From NCBI GenBank assembly GCA_964369355.1, contig CAYJEO010000045.1, positions 1 through 5,340 of the forward strand: 5,340 nt of DNA, in the 5' to 3' direction. Positions 5,271-5,340 of this stretch are shown here, in pieces. This stretch comes from CAYJEO01 sp964369355 (GTDB lineage: Bacteria > Bacillota_I > Bacilli_A > RF39 > UBA660). Numbering within the stretch: position 1 is the stretch's first letter; each line of letters opens with the position of its first letter. A program made the position numbers and the translations under genes. A model generated the notes under the pieces. It was not told the origin of the DNA. It was given only the letters and a program-made list of their open reading frames with translations, and did not search any database.

Positions 5271-5340
5271 ACATTGTTTTTCCATTTGTTTCTATTTCAT
5301 TAGATTGCACGAATTCATTCATACTTTGAAATGGAATATT
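5269..5340 (-). CDS. C-terminal end of an unidentified protein (partial)
   Basis: The minus-strand frame ending in TAA (5271-5269) is open to the window edge for 23 codons and ends in the residues NEIETNGKTM. The other two minus-strand frames hit TGA within about eight codons. Codons are AT-rich like those of the neighbours, and the stop sits directly on a strong terminator hairpin, as expected at a true gene end. The segment is hydrophilic and I do not recognise the family. A short chance open frame is possible but less likely. Confidence 0.6.
   Translation of the reverse strand, partial: NIPFQSMNEFVQSNEIETNGKTM

Overview
The window is an AT-rich, gene-dense, housekeeping chromosomal segment in which every gene lies on the minus strand. 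Low GC, strong Shine-Dalgarno sites, sigma-A type promoters, chromosomally encoded tRNA CCA ends and a GatCAB amidotransferase operon point to a low-GC Gram-positive. The best guess is an Erysipelotrichales/Turicibacter/RF39-like Bacilli lineage close to the Mollicutes. It makes peptidoglycan (Ddl and a MurF-type ligase are present). TGG is used for Trp and TGA ends gatC, so I see no Mollicutes-type code reassignment.

Read in the direction of transcription (high to low coordinates): the end of an unidentified gene (5269-5340) runs into a strong intrinsic terminator (5246-5270). A CPBP-family intramembrane protease follows at once (4467-5234). Next comes a tight three-gene unit: an alpha/beta hydrolase (3682-4413), a membrane-anchored MurF-type Mur ligase (2083-3672) and D-alanine--D-alanine ligase (886-2076). 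Gaps are 9 and 6 nt, and each Shine-Dalgarno site overlaps the end of the preceding gene. Ddl makes D-Ala-D-Ala and the MurF-type enzyme would add it to the UDP-MurNAc-tripeptide, so the last two genes are consecutive steps of peptidoglycan precursor synthesis; the hydrolase role is unknown.

Below that is a four-tRNA cluster in the order Asn(GUU), Asn(GUU), Ile(GAU), Glu(UUC). It has one sigma-A promoter before the Asn pair, a second before Ile-Glu, and a terminator after Glu. The two tRNA-Asn genes are a perfect 86-bp tandem duplication. The window ends with its own promoter, gatC, and the first eight codons of a gene that overlaps gatC by ATGA and is almost certainly gatA.

Nothing here looks like a defence system, mobile element or CRISPR array. 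The points of most interest are the Mur ligase whose uridine-binding N-terminal domain is replaced by membrane helices, the recent tRNA-Asn duplication, an uncharacterised hydrolase locked into a cell-wall operon, and a terminator hairpin whose U-tract abuts the Shine-Dalgarno of the protease gene.
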